A stretch of 64,000 bases of DNA from JBLMXQ01 sp050257855 (GTDB taxonomy: Bacteria; Acidobacteriota; Vicinamibacteria; Vicinamibacterales; CAVVIG01), in assembly GCA_050257855.1 (NCBI GenBank), contig JBLMXQ010000094.1:1-64000 (forward strand), given 5' to 3'. Shown piece by piece: positions 44,060 to 52,119 of this stretch; the stretch's first letter is position 1; each line of letters starts with the position of its first letter. Below the pieces are notes generated by a model, which saw only the letters and a list, made by a program, of their open reading frames with translations, did no database searches and was not told where the DNA came from. A program made the position numbers and the translations under genes.

Positions 44060-45821
44060 CAGAGGGTTCCGCGCCGCGCGCGCCGCCCTGCTCCTCCTGT
44101 GCCTCGCCGCCTCGGGCTGCGCCGCGGCCACGGCGTTCAGGCACGGCCGCGAGGCCGAACAGCGCCAGGACTACGACCTCGCGGTCATCGAGTACACGAA
44201 GGCGCTGCGCCTCCATCCGAACGATACCGATACGCGTCTGGCGCTCGATCGGGCCAAGCTTCGCGCCTCTCAGGAACATTTCCAGCGCGGCCGGCGGCTG
44301 GCCGCCGTCGGCAAGTACGATCAGGCGCTCGTCGAGTACGAGCTGGCCGCCGAGCTGAATCCGACCGACGGAGACGTGGACGCGCAGCTGCGCGCCACGC
44401 GCAACAAGCTGCGCGCGAAGATTGCGGTGGCGCGCGAAGGCAAGACCGAGTTGCAGACGCTCGTCGAGCGCGCCAACGATACGCCGCCGCCCGGCCTGGA
44501 CCTCCCGGATCACGTCAAGATGCCGGCATCGCTCCTCTTCTCCGACGCCAGCAGCCGGGACGTGTTCACCGCAATCGCACGGTTCGCGGACCTCAGCATC
44601 ATTTTCGATCCGGCGTTTCAGCCGCTGCCGGTCACCGTCGACCTGCGGAACGCGACCCTCGCCGACGCGCTCGACACCGTGACCGAGGCCACCCGGACAT
44701 TCTTCCGCGTCACCGCCCCGCGGACCATCGCCATTGTCCCCGACACGCCGGCGAAGCACCGCGAGTACGACGAAGACGTCGTCCGCACGTTCTATCTGAG
44801 CAACGCCGACCTCAAGGAGACGATGGATCTGCTGCGGCTCGTGATCGATGCGCGCCGGATCGCGCCGATCACGGCGACCAATGCGATCACGATCAAGGAC
44901 ACGCCCGAGCGGGTCGCCGCGGCCGCGCGCGTCATCTCCGCGATCGACAAGGCGCGCCCGGAGGTGATCATCGACGTCGAGCTGCTGGAAGTGGACCGGT
45001 CGAGGCTGCAGGAGTACGGGCTGCAGCTCGCGTCGCCGCCCGGGTCGCCGAACTCGCCCGGCATCAACGGATCGGTCGGCGTCGACCAGGGCTCGAACTC
45101 GACGATCTCGCTGCGGTCGCTCCGCAACCTGACGCAGTCCGACATCCTGCTGGCGAACCTCCCGTCGCTCTACTACCGGCTGCTCAAAACCGACACGCAC
45201 ACGCGCACGCTGGCGAATCCGGAGCTCCGCACGTCGGAGGGCATCGCGGCGACGGCGCGCTTCGGCGAGCGCGTGCCGATCCCGGTGACGACCTTCGCGC
45301 CGATTGCGACCGGCGGCACGCCGCAGCAGCCGATCACCTCGTTCAACTACGAGAACATCGGCGTGAACATCGACATCACGCCGCGCACGCACCACGACGA
45401 CGACGTGACGCTGGCCCTGAAGGTGTCGGTGAGCAGCATCTCGGGGACCGGATTCGGCGGGCTGCCGACCTTCGGCAACCGCGAGATCAACACCGTCATC
45501 CGGCTGAAGGACGGCGAGACGAACATGCTCGCGGGCCTGATCCGCGACGACGAGCGCGATTCTCTCGAGGGTGTGCCGGGATTGAGCGACCTGCCGATCA
45601 TCGGCCGGCTCTTCGCGCACAACACGAAGACGCGTGAGCAGACCGACATCATCCTCACGTTGACGCCGCACATCATCCGCGTGCTCGACCTGACGGCAGC
45701 CGATCTCCGCGCGTTCCGCGTCGGACGCGATTCGCTGGCGCCGATTGGCGACCTGCCGCCGATCCAGCCGCCGAAGCCGCCGGATCCGCCGAAAAAGCCG
45801 GGCGGGGGTGGTGGCGAATGA
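44031..45821 (+). CDS. lipoprotein TPR-secretin (type II/IV-like outer-membrane secretin)
   Basis: A 596-residue secretin separate from PilQ. The N-terminus LLLLCLAASGC ends in a lipobox (Cys30). Two to three TPR units (about 38-110) are followed by an STN domain (SLLFSDASSRDVFTAIARFADLSIIFD), N1-type domains and the secretin barrel with ANPELRTSEGIAATARFGERVP. The barrel ends in FAHNTKTREQTDIILTLTPHII. A poly-Pro/Gly tail closes it. TPR-secretin fusions of this kind carry their own pilotin-like function in some phyla; this is inferred. It overlaps lolA by 29 nt; no GspE/F-type genes are nearby. Confidence 0.88.
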   Translation: MLSPNPPVADRGFRAARAALLLLCLAASGCAAATAFRHGREAEQRQDYDLAVIEYTKALRLHPNDTDTRLALDRAKLRASQEHFQRGRRLAAVGKYDQALVEYELAAELNPTDGDVDAQLRATRNKLRAKIAVAREGKTELQTLVERANDTPPPGLDLPDHVKMPASLLFSDASSRDVFTAIARFADLSIIFDPAFQPLPVTVDLRNATLADALDTVTEATRTFFRVTAPRTIAIVPDTPAKHREYDEDVVRTFYLSNADLKETMDLLRLVIDARRIAPITATNAITIKDTPERVAAAARVISAIDKARPEVIIDVELLEVDRSRLQEYGLQLASPPGSPNSPGINGSVGVDQGSNSTISLRSLRNLTQSDILLANLPSLYYRLLKTDTHTRTLANPELRTSEGIAATARFGERVPIPVTTFAPIATGGTPQQPITSFNYENIGVNIDITPRTHHDDDVTLALKVSVSSISGTGFGGLPTFGNREINTVIRLKDGETNMLAGLIRDDERDSLEGVPGLSDLPIIGRLFAHNTKTREQTDIILTLTPHIIRVLDLTAADLRAFRVGRDSLAPIGDLPPIQPPKPPDPPKKPGGGGGE

Positions 45822-45836
45822 GCTCTTACCGACCTG

Positions 45837-47093
45837 TCACTCCACCCGCCCCACCTTCGCTCCCAATCCCTGCAGGCGATCGACCAGGCGTCCGTACCCG
45901 CGCTCCACGGTCTCGAGCGGCGTGATCCGGCTCTGTCCGTCGGCGGCCAGGCCGGCGGCGATGAGCGACATGCCGGAACGTAGGTCGCGGCTGTCGAGGA
46001 TCCTGCCTTTGAGCCGCCGCGGGCCGGTTGCGATCAGCCGGTGCGGATCGCACAGGAACAGGTCCGCGCCCATCCCGCTCATCTGCTCCAGCGCGAAGAG
46101 GCGCAGCTCGTACATCCAGTCGTGCACGAGCGTCCGGCCTTCGGCCTGGGTGGCGAGCACGGTGACGAGGCTGATCATGTCGCTCGGAAAGCCGGGCCAC
46201 AGCCCGGTCGTGATCCGTCCCGCAGCCGACGGCCGCGACTGCTCCACCCGGAACAGCTCGCCATCGATCACGCAACGCACCCGCATGCGCTCGAGCACGG
46301 CGGCGATGACCTCCATGTCCCCGGGACGCGCGCCGCGCACCTCGACCTCGCCGCCGGTCACGGCAGCGACCACCCCCCAGCTCCCGGCTTCGATGTAGTC
46401 GCCCCACAACCGGTGTTCGGCGCCACGCAGGTTCGCCCCGCCCTCGATCCGGATCGTGCTCGTGCCCGCGCCGGTAATGCCGACGCCGAGCTGCCGCAGG
46501 AACTCGCAGACTTCGACGACGTGCGGCTCGCACGCGGCGTGGCGGATCTCGGAGACGCCCGGCGCAGCGGCGGCCGCGAGGATCGCCGTCTCGGTGCCGG
46601 TCACGGAGGCTTCGTAGAGATAGATCGATGCAGGCTTGAGGCCGTCGGACACCTCGATGTCGTGCTCCGTCCCTGCGATCACGCGCGCGCCCATCGCCGA
46701 CACCGCCTCGAGATGGGTGGCGATCGTGCGGCGCGCCGGGAAGTCGCCGCCCGGCGCCGCGAGCCGCGCGCGGCCGCGCCGCGCCAGCAGCGGCCCGATG
46801 AGCAGCACCGATCCGCGCAGGCGGCCGACCAGGGCGGGATCGGGCTCGTCCTTGACGATCTCCGGACAGCGCACGCGCAGCGTCGTGCTCCCGATGCCCT
46901 CGACTTCGGCGCCGAGGTCGAGCAGCAGGCGCGCCATGACTTCGACGTCGCTGATGCGCGGCACGTTGGTCAGCACGCACGGCTCGGACGTCAGCAGGCA
47001 GGCGGCGAGCAGCGGCAGCGCCGCGTTCTTGTTCCCTTCGACCTCGACGGCGCCGGAAAGTCGATGGCCGCCCTCAATCAGCAGTGTGGACAT
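45837..47093 (-). CDS. murA: UDP-N-acetylglucosamine 1-carboxyvinyltransferase, Asp115-type MurA
   Basis: A 418-residue EPSP-synthase-fold enzyme making UDP-GlcNAc-enolpyruvate, the first step of murein synthesis. Lys22 (GNKNAALP), the RGSVLLIGPLLAR block, the FPSDMIS aspartate and ERGYGRLVDRL near the end match E. coli MurA. The catalytic loop PGGDFPARRTIATH has Asp where Cys115 is normally found, as in naturally fosfomycin-insensitive MurA of mycobacteria and chlamydiae. Fosfomycin insensitivity is therefore expected. Its start overlaps murB by 20 nt. A second MurA elsewhere cannot be excluded. Confidence 0.9.
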   Translation of the reverse strand: MSTLLIEGGHRLSGAVEVEGNKNAALPLLAACLLTSEPCVLTNVPRISDVEVMARLLLDLGAEVEGIGSTTLRVRCPEIVKDEPDPALVGRLRGSVLLIGPLLARRGRARLAAPGGDFPARRTIATHLEAVSAMGARVIAGTEHDIEVSDGLKPASIYLYEASVTGTETAILAAAAAPGVSEIRHAACEPHVVEVCEFLRQLGVGITGAGTSTIRIEGGANLRGAEHRLWGDYIEAGSWGVVAAVTGGEVEVRGARPGDMEVIAAVLERMRVRCVIDGELFRVEQSRPSAAGRITTGLWPGFPSDMISLVTVLATQAEGRTLVHDWMYELRLFALEQMSGMGADLFLCDPHRLIATGPRRLKGRILDSRDLRSGMSLIAAGLAADGQSRITPLETVERGYGRLVDRLQGLGAKVGRVE

Positions 47094-48030
47094 GGTCGAA
47101 ATCGCCCAGATACACGATCTCTTCGCGCAGCTCCACGCCGAAACGCTCGCGCACGGCGGCGCGGCATCGGTCGACGAGCCGGCGGATGTCGAGCGCCGTC
47201 GCCGCGCCCTCGTTGACGATGAAGTTGGCGTGCGCCGGCGACACCCTGGCGCCGCCGATCCGCAGCCCCTTGAGACCCGCGCGGTCGACGAGGGCGCCGG
47301 CCGACGCCGGAATGCCGCCGGGAATGCGGTCCACGGCCGGATTCGGATTCTGGAAGATGCAGCCGGCGCTCGGCGTGTCGAGCGGCTGCGTGCGTTTGCG
47401 GAACGCGAGCGACCGGCGCGCGACGGCCCGGAGTGCAGCTGGTTCCCCCGGCGTCACCGCGAAGACGGCCGACAGCAGGATTTCGCCGCTCGCCTGCAGC
47501 CGGCTTCGATCGTAGCCGAATGCCATCGCGGCGCGCGGGACCTCGAACGTCGTGCCGTCGCGCGCGGCCAGCCGCGACTCGACAATCAGATCGCCGATGA
47601 GCCGTCCGCCGAAGTGCGCGTTGCCGAAGACCGCGCCGCCGACCGTGCCCGGCGTTCCGGCCCACGCCTCGAGGCCGGCGCATCCGTGGTTGATGGTCCA
47701 GCGCACGAGCCCGTTGATCGTGACGGCCGCATCCGCGCGCACGCGGTCATCACCGTCGCGCCGGACCTCGCCGCCGCGCGGCCGGAGCACGAGGCCGCGA
47801 ACGCCGCGATCGGACACCAGGACGTTCGAGCCGCCGCCGAGGGCCGTCACGGGCACGCCGAAGCGGTGCGCGATCCGGAGCGCCTCGACGATCTCCTCGC
47901 CGCCGCGCGGCTCGAAGAGCCACTCTGCGGGCCCGCCGACCTTGAACGTCGTCAAGGGCGCGAGCGGCGCGCCGGCGCGGACGCGCCCGGCGCCAAACGC
48001 CCCGACGAGTGCGTCGCTGAAGGCGCTCAG
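47074..48030 (-). CDS. murB: UDP-N-acetylenolpyruvoylglucosamine reductase MurB (possible CTG start)
   Basis: A 318-residue FAD enzyme reducing the MurA product to UDP-MurNAc. TTFKVGGPAEWLFEP and ALGGGSNVLVSDRGVRGLVL are FAD-binding, and GLEAWAGTPGTVGGAVFGNAH and SAGCIFQNPN contain the catalytic Ser/Cys region. VSPAHANFIVNEG is near the end. No ATG, GTG or TTG lies upstream of the conserved N-terminus in this frame; a CTG at 48030 overlaps the pxpC stop as CTGA and gives the expected length. A TTG within PLTTF would truncate the fold. Confidence 0.9.
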   Translation of the reverse strand: MSAFSDALVGAFGAGRVRAGAPLAPLTTFKVGGPAEWLFEPRGGEEIVEALRIAHRFGVPVTALGGGSNVLVSDRGVRGLVLRPRGGEVRRDGDDRVRADAAVTINGLVRWTINHGCAGLEAWAGTPGTVGGAVFGNAHFGGRLIGDLIVESRLAARDGTTFEVPRAAMAFGYDRSRLQASGEILLSAVFAVTPGEPAALRAVARRSLAFRKRTQPLDTPSAGCIFQNPNPAVDRIPGGIPASAGALVDRAGLKGLRIGGARVSPAHANFIVNEGAATALDIRRLVDRCRAAVRERFGVELREEIVYLGDFDHVHTAD

Positions 48031-48971
48031 ACCGCCGCCTCGAGCGCCATGAGCGCGCGCTCCTGCGCGATGAGGGCCGCCATCGCCTGACGCGGCGTGC
48101 AGACGACGAACTGCAAAGTGTCGCCCGGGCCGAGCTGTCCTGCGACGCTGATGTCGGCGGTGATCACGGTCGCCAGCTTCGGATACCCTCCCGACGTCTG
48201 GCGATCGGCCATGAGCAGAATCGGCAATCCCGAGGCCGGCACCTGGAGGACGCCGAGCGGCGTCGCGTCGGAGATGATGTCGGCGCCGCGCGCCGGATCG
48301 TGCGTCAGCCGCGGACCTTCGAGCCTGAATCCCATCCGGTCGGACCTGGCAGAGACACCGTAGCGCGCGGACTGCAGCACGTCCAGCGCATCCGCCGCAA
48401 AGTACTCCGGCTGGGGACCGGGCAGCACGCGGACCTGCGCGTGCCCGGAGGGAATCATCCACGGCGGACTCGACGGCGGCCGCTCCGGAGCCGGCCGCGC
48501 GGCGGGGCCGAGCGGCAGACGATCGCCGGTTCTCAGGGGTCGCCCGTCGACGCCACCCATGGCGCTGATGAGATGCGTCGCGCGGCTGCCGAGCACCATC
48601 GGCACGTCGATCCCGCCGGATACGGCCAGGTACGCCCGCGCGCCGCTGCGCCGGGCCCCGAAGCGAAGCCGCTCGCCCCCTCGAATCCTCACGGCGCCGT
48701 GCATCGGCGCGCGGCGACCGTCGATCGACAGCTCGAAATCCGCGCCGGCGACGGCGAGGGTGCGCTCGTCGCTGAACTCGATCTCCGGCCCGAGGAGCGT
48801 CACTTCGAGGGCGGCCGCGTCGCGCGGGTTGCCGGCCAGCGCGTTGGCGAGCCGGTGCGAGCAGGGGTCCATCGGCCCCGCGACGGGCACCCCGCGGGCC
48901 TGGAATCCCCAGCGGCCCAGGTCCTGGACGCTTGTCAGCATCCCCGGCTTGAGGATGCGGATCGAACTCAT
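48027..48971 (-). CDS. pxpC: 5-oxoprolinase subunit C (KipA/biotin-dependent carboxyltransferase-like)
   Basis: A 314-residue AHS2-domain protein. IRILKPGMLTSVQDLGRWGFQARGVPVAGPMD is the family N-terminal signature, with RGGERLRFGARRSGARAYLAVSGGI and PVLLMADRQTSGGYPKLATVI-type blocks later (here PILLMADRQTSGGYPKLATV). With PxpB it forms the ATP-dependent 5-oxoproline hydrolase, which also needs PxpA. It overlaps pxpB by 4 nt and murB by 4 nt. Confidence 0.9.
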   Translation of the reverse strand: MSSIRILKPGMLTSVQDLGRWGFQARGVPVAGPMDPCSHRLANALAGNPRDAAALEVTLLGPEIEFSDERTLAVAGADFELSIDGRRAPMHGAVRIRGGERLRFGARRSGARAYLAVSGGIDVPMVLGSRATHLISAMGGVDGRPLRTGDRLPLGPAARPAPERPPSSPPWMIPSGHAQVRVLPGPQPEYFAADALDVLQSARYGVSARSDRMGFRLEGPRLTHDPARGADIISDATPLGVLQVPASGLPILLMADRQTSGGYPKLATVITADISVAGQLGPGDTLQFVVCTPRQAMAALIAQERALMALEAAV

Positions 48972-49669
48972 CTGCCCCCCGGCCGTTTCGCGAGGCGATC
49001 GTACTCGCCGCGATCGATGGGACGGAACCGCACGGCGTCGCCGGCTTTCAGCAGGAACGGCTCCGGGCGCCCAGCGTCGAACGGCGCGAGCGGCGTGCGG
49101 CCGACAAGCTGCCAGCCGCCGGGCGTCTCCGCCGGGTAGATCCCGGTCTGCACGCCGGCGATGCCGACCGACAGGGCCGGCACTCGCACGCGCGGCGTGG
49201 AATGCCGTGGGATCGCGATCCGGTCGTCCACGACGCCCATGTAGGCGAACCCCGGGACGAATCCGAGCATGAAGACGCGGTACGTCGCGCCGGCATGCAG
49301 CGCAACGACCTCCGACTCGCCGAGGTGCGCGAACGCCGCGACGGCCGCCAGGTCGGGCCCGAATTCACCGCCGTAGCACACGGGGATGTCGATCGGAGGC
49401 CGCTCGTGCACGATTCCGGATCCGGCCGCGGCGACCTCCCGCTCGAGGCGCCGCACCAGGGCGTCGTAGTCGGTGCGGAGCGGGTCGAAGTACACGGCAA
49501 CGGATCGATACGTCGGCACGACGTCGCGCACGCCGCGGATCGCGGCGGCCTGCACGGATTCGGCCAGGGCAATCGCCCGCGCGTTCACCGCCGGATCGAT
49601 CCGCTCCTCGAACTCGACGATGAGCACGGAATCGCCGGCAGTGACGATGCGGAAGAAGGCGTCGGTCAT
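48968..49669 (-). CDS. pxpB: 5-oxoprolinase subunit B (KipI-like)
   Basis: A 233-residue AHS1/KipI-domain protein. AGDSVLIVEFEERIDPAVN, CYGGEFGPDLAAVA, FMLGFVPGFAYMG and GIYPAETPGGWQLVGRTP are the family motifs. It is paired with pxpC. The LamB/YcsF-type PxpA, usually the third member, is not in this window. The start (ATG, preceded by GTAGGAA) is 101 nt downstream of mpl, across a GGGGCCCC hairpin. Confidence 0.9.
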   Translation of the reverse strand: MTDAFFRIVTAGDSVLIVEFEERIDPAVNARAIALAESVQAAAIRGVRDVVPTYRSVAVYFDPLRTDYDALVRRLEREVAAAGSGIVHERPPIDIPVCYGGEFGPDLAAVAAFAHLGESEVVALHAGATYRVFMLGFVPGFAYMGVVDDRIAIPRHSTPRVRVPALSVGIAGVQTGIYPAETPGGWQLVGRTPLAPFDAGRPEPFLLKAGDAVRFRPIDRGEYDRLAKRPGGR

Positions 49670-49679
49670 TTCCTACTCT

Positions 49680-49702
49680 GCGGCGGGGCCCCGCCCCGCC
49701 GC
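49680..49702. repeat. GGGGCCCC-family hairpin between mpl and pxpB
   Basis: GCGGCGGGG (49680-49688) and CCCCGCCGC (49694-49702) form a perfect 9-bp stem with a 5-nt loop, 10 nt upstream of pxpB. The shape is the same as the hairpin after tRNA-Ala. The remainder of the gap 49670-49770 shows only a 31-codon open frame that I do not accept as a gene. Confidence 0.7.
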
Positions 49703-49770
49703 GAACTCACGCCGATGCCCGCCTCGGAGCTCCCAGTCCCCGTCGAGGAATGCGAGCAGGCGCAACATCT

Positions 49771-51174
49771 TCACTTGGCGAGCGCGCGCAGGAGTTTCCC
49801 GTGGATCCCGCCGAACCCGCCGTTCGACATCAGCACCACGAGATCCCCGGGCCGCTGCTCGCGCGCGATCGTCTGGACGATGTCGTCGATCGACTCCGCC
49901 TCGCGCGCCGACCGCCCGGCGGCGCGCAGATCGCGGACGAGCTGCGGGACCGACAACCGTTCCTCTTCCGGCAGCCTGGAACGGAACACGGGCGCGATGA
50001 GCACCTCGTCGGCATCGCCGAAGGCGCGCGCGAACTCGTCCTGGAAGATCCGCCGGCACGACGAGGCGGACCGGGGCTCGAAGACGCCCCAGATCCGCGC
50101 GCCCGGGTTCGCCGCCCGCAGGCCGGCCAGCGTCTCGGCGACCGCAGTCGGGTGGTGCGCGAAGTCGTCGTACACGGTGACTCCGTCGACCGTGCCGACG
50201 ACCTCGAGCCGTCGTTTCACGCCGGCGAACGTCCTGAGCCCTTCCGCGATCCGTTCGACGCTCAGCCCCGCCTCCGTCGCGACGGCGACGGCCGCCAGCG
50301 CGTTGCGCACGTTGTGCGTCCCCACGAGCGGCAGCTCGAACTCGCCGAACGGCGATCCGAAACGCCGCACGCGGAAGCGCGTGGTCGCGCCGGCCGCCGC
50401 GAGATCGTGCGCCTGCCACTCGACGTCCTCGCCGAGGCCGACCGTCTGCACGCGGCTCAGCGCCGCGCCGCCGAGCGCCCGCGCGCGGGGGCTGTCGGCG
50501 CCGACGACCAGCAGCCCGCGCGTCGGAACCAGATTCACGAGCCGCCGGAAGGCCAGCGTCACCGCGTCGACGTCCGCATAGATATCGGCGTGATCGAACT
50601 CGACGTTGTTCACCACCGCGATGTCCGGAAGGTACTTGAGGAACTTTGCGGTCTTGTCGAAGAACGCGCTGTCGTACTCGTCGCCTTCGATGACGAAATC
50701 GCGCCCCTGGCCGATCCGGTAGCTCGAGCCGCCGTCGCCGAAGTTGCGGGCGATCCCGCCGACGAACACGCTCGGATCGGCCCCGCCGTTCGCCAGCACC
50801 CAGCCGGTCAGCGCGGTAGTGGTCGTCTTGCCGTGCGTACCGGCGATCACGATCGACCGCGAACCCCACAGGAAGTGGTCCCGAATCGCCTCCGGCATCG
50901 AGCAGTACCGAATCTTCCGGTTCAGCACCTCTTCGAGCTCGACGTTGCCGCGCGAAATGGCATTGCCGACGACGACGAGATCGAGATCCGCCGTGATGTG
51001 CTCCGCCGCGTACCCCGCGTAGGCGGGGATCGCCTCCGCCGCCAGGAAGTCGCTCATCGGCGGGTACACGTCCTGGTCGGAGCCCCTCACGTCGAACCCT
51101 TTTCGCTTGAGGATGGCCGCGAGTGTGGCCATCGCCGTGCCGCAGATGCCGATCAGATGAACGCGTGTGGGCAT
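49771..51174 (-). CDS. mpl: UDP-MurNAc tripeptide ligase Mpl (murein recycling)
   Basis: A 467-residue Mur ligase. The N-terminus HLIGICGTAMATLAAILKRKGFDVRGSD followed by VYPPMSDFL is specific to Mpl rather than MurC. The P-loop is GTHGKTTT (about 112-119), with NNVEFDHADIY and YDDFAHHPTAV downstream. Mpl ligates recovered L-Ala-gamma-D-Glu-DAP tripeptide to UDP-MurNAc. Its neighbours ldcA and nagZ are also recycling enzymes, which supports Mpl. The canonical murC is not in the window. Confidence 0.92.
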   Translation of the reverse strand: MPTRVHLIGICGTAMATLAAILKRKGFDVRGSDQDVYPPMSDFLAAEAIPAYAGYAAEHITADLDLVVVGNAISRGNVELEEVLNRKIRYCSMPEAIRDHFLWGSRSIVIAGTHGKTTTTALTGWVLANGGADPSVFVGGIARNFGDGGSSYRIGQGRDFVIEGDEYDSAFFDKTAKFLKYLPDIAVVNNVEFDHADIYADVDAVTLAFRRLVNLVPTRGLLVVGADSPRARALGGAALSRVQTVGLGEDVEWQAHDLAAAGATTRFRVRRFGSPFGEFELPLVGTHNVRNALAAVAVATEAGLSVERIAEGLRTFAGVKRRLEVVGTVDGVTVYDDFAHHPTAVAETLAGLRAANPGARIWGVFEPRSASSCRRIFQDEFARAFGDADEVLIAPVFRSRLPEEERLSVPQLVRDLRAAGRSAREAESIDDIVQTIAREQRPGDLVVLMSNGGFGGIHGKLLRALAK

Positions 51175-51195
51175 GGACGTGAGCGTGCGGGTCGG

Positions 51196-52119
51196 CTAGT
51201 CGACCGCGGATTCCTCGATGATGACACGCGGAGCCGGACCGGTCACTACCCGGCAGCGCACACCGAGTGGCAACGTGATCGCCGGACGGGTCGTGTGGCC
51301 GGACGGGAATCCGATGACGACCGGTCCGGGGAAATCCTCGAGCGCGTCGGACACGACCGCCCGCGCGGACGGCTCACCGCCGGGCTCATCGCACTTCGGC
51401 AGCTCGCCGATGACGATGGCGGATGCGCGCGACAGCAGGCCCGTCTGCCGCAGCTGCACGATCATCCGATCGAGCCGGTACGGCCGCTCGCCCACCTCGT
51501 CGAACAGCAGCACGTATCCGGGCGGCGGATCGAAGGCGAACGGCGTCCCGATCGACCCGAGGAGCTGCGTCACGGTGCCGCCGAACAGCGGACCGGCCGC
51601 CTCGCCCCTCCGGATGGTGTCGAGACCCGGCGGCGCCAGCTCGCCGAGCGGCTCGCGCCGGCAGAGCGCGTCGAGGAACGAGGCGCGGTCGTAGCCGGCG
51701 ACTCCCCGCCCGAGCCGTCCCGCGAGCATCGGGCCGTGAAACGCGACGAGCCCGCACGTCACCGTCAGAAAGGTCAGCATCGACGTCAGATCGCTGTAGC
51801 CGATGAACGGCTTCCGCGCCGCGCGCGCCTCGGCCGGGTCGAGCAGCGCGAGAATCTGAACGCTGCCGTACCCGCCGCGGACGCCGACGAGCCCCGCGAT
51901 GGACGGATCCCGCCAGGCCGCCCGAATCGCCGCCGCGCGAACGTCCGGCGCGCCGGCCACGAGCGACCGCCGCGCGAAGACGGACTCGTCGAAGACCGGC
52001 TCGAAGCCGAGGCGCTCGATCTCCGCCACGCCCGCGTCGAACTCCTCGCGCCGGAACGGACTGGCCGGCGCAACGACCGCCAGACGCGATCCCGGCGCCA
52101 GCGGGTGCGGCTTCAGCAT
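51196..52119 (-). CDS. ldcA: LD-carboxypeptidase (peptidase S66)
   Basis: A 307-residue cytoplasmic serine peptidase removing the terminal D-Ala from murein tetrapeptides. RLAVVAPASPF starts the N-terminal domain. GVRGGYGSVQIL and FIGYSDLTSMLTFL contain the nucleophile region, LLFDEVGERPYRLDRMI the catalytic Glu and GFPSGHTTRPAITLPLG the His. It starts inside the nagZ stop (TGATG) and is followed 21 nt later by mpl. Its tripeptide product is the Mpl substrate. Confidence 0.93.
   Translation of the reverse strand: MLKPHPLAPGSRLAVVAPASPFRREEFDAGVAEIERLGFEPVFDESVFARRSLVAGAPDVRAAAIRAAWRDPSIAGLVGVRGGYGSVQILALLDPAEARAARKPFIGYSDLTSMLTFLTVTCGLVAFHGPMLAGRLGRGVAGYDRASFLDALCRREPLGELAPPGLDTIRRGEAAGPLFGGTVTQLLGSIGTPFAFDPPPGYVLLFDEVGERPYRLDRMIVQLRQTGLLSRASAIVIGELPKCDEPGGEPSARAVVSDALEDFPGPVVIGFPSGHTTRPAITLPLGVRCRVVTGPAPRVIIEESAVD

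Noticed and set aside
49673..49768. 31-codon minus-strand frame between mpl and pxpB
   Set aside because: Half of it is read from the GGGGCCCC hairpin; no ribosome site or recognisable family.
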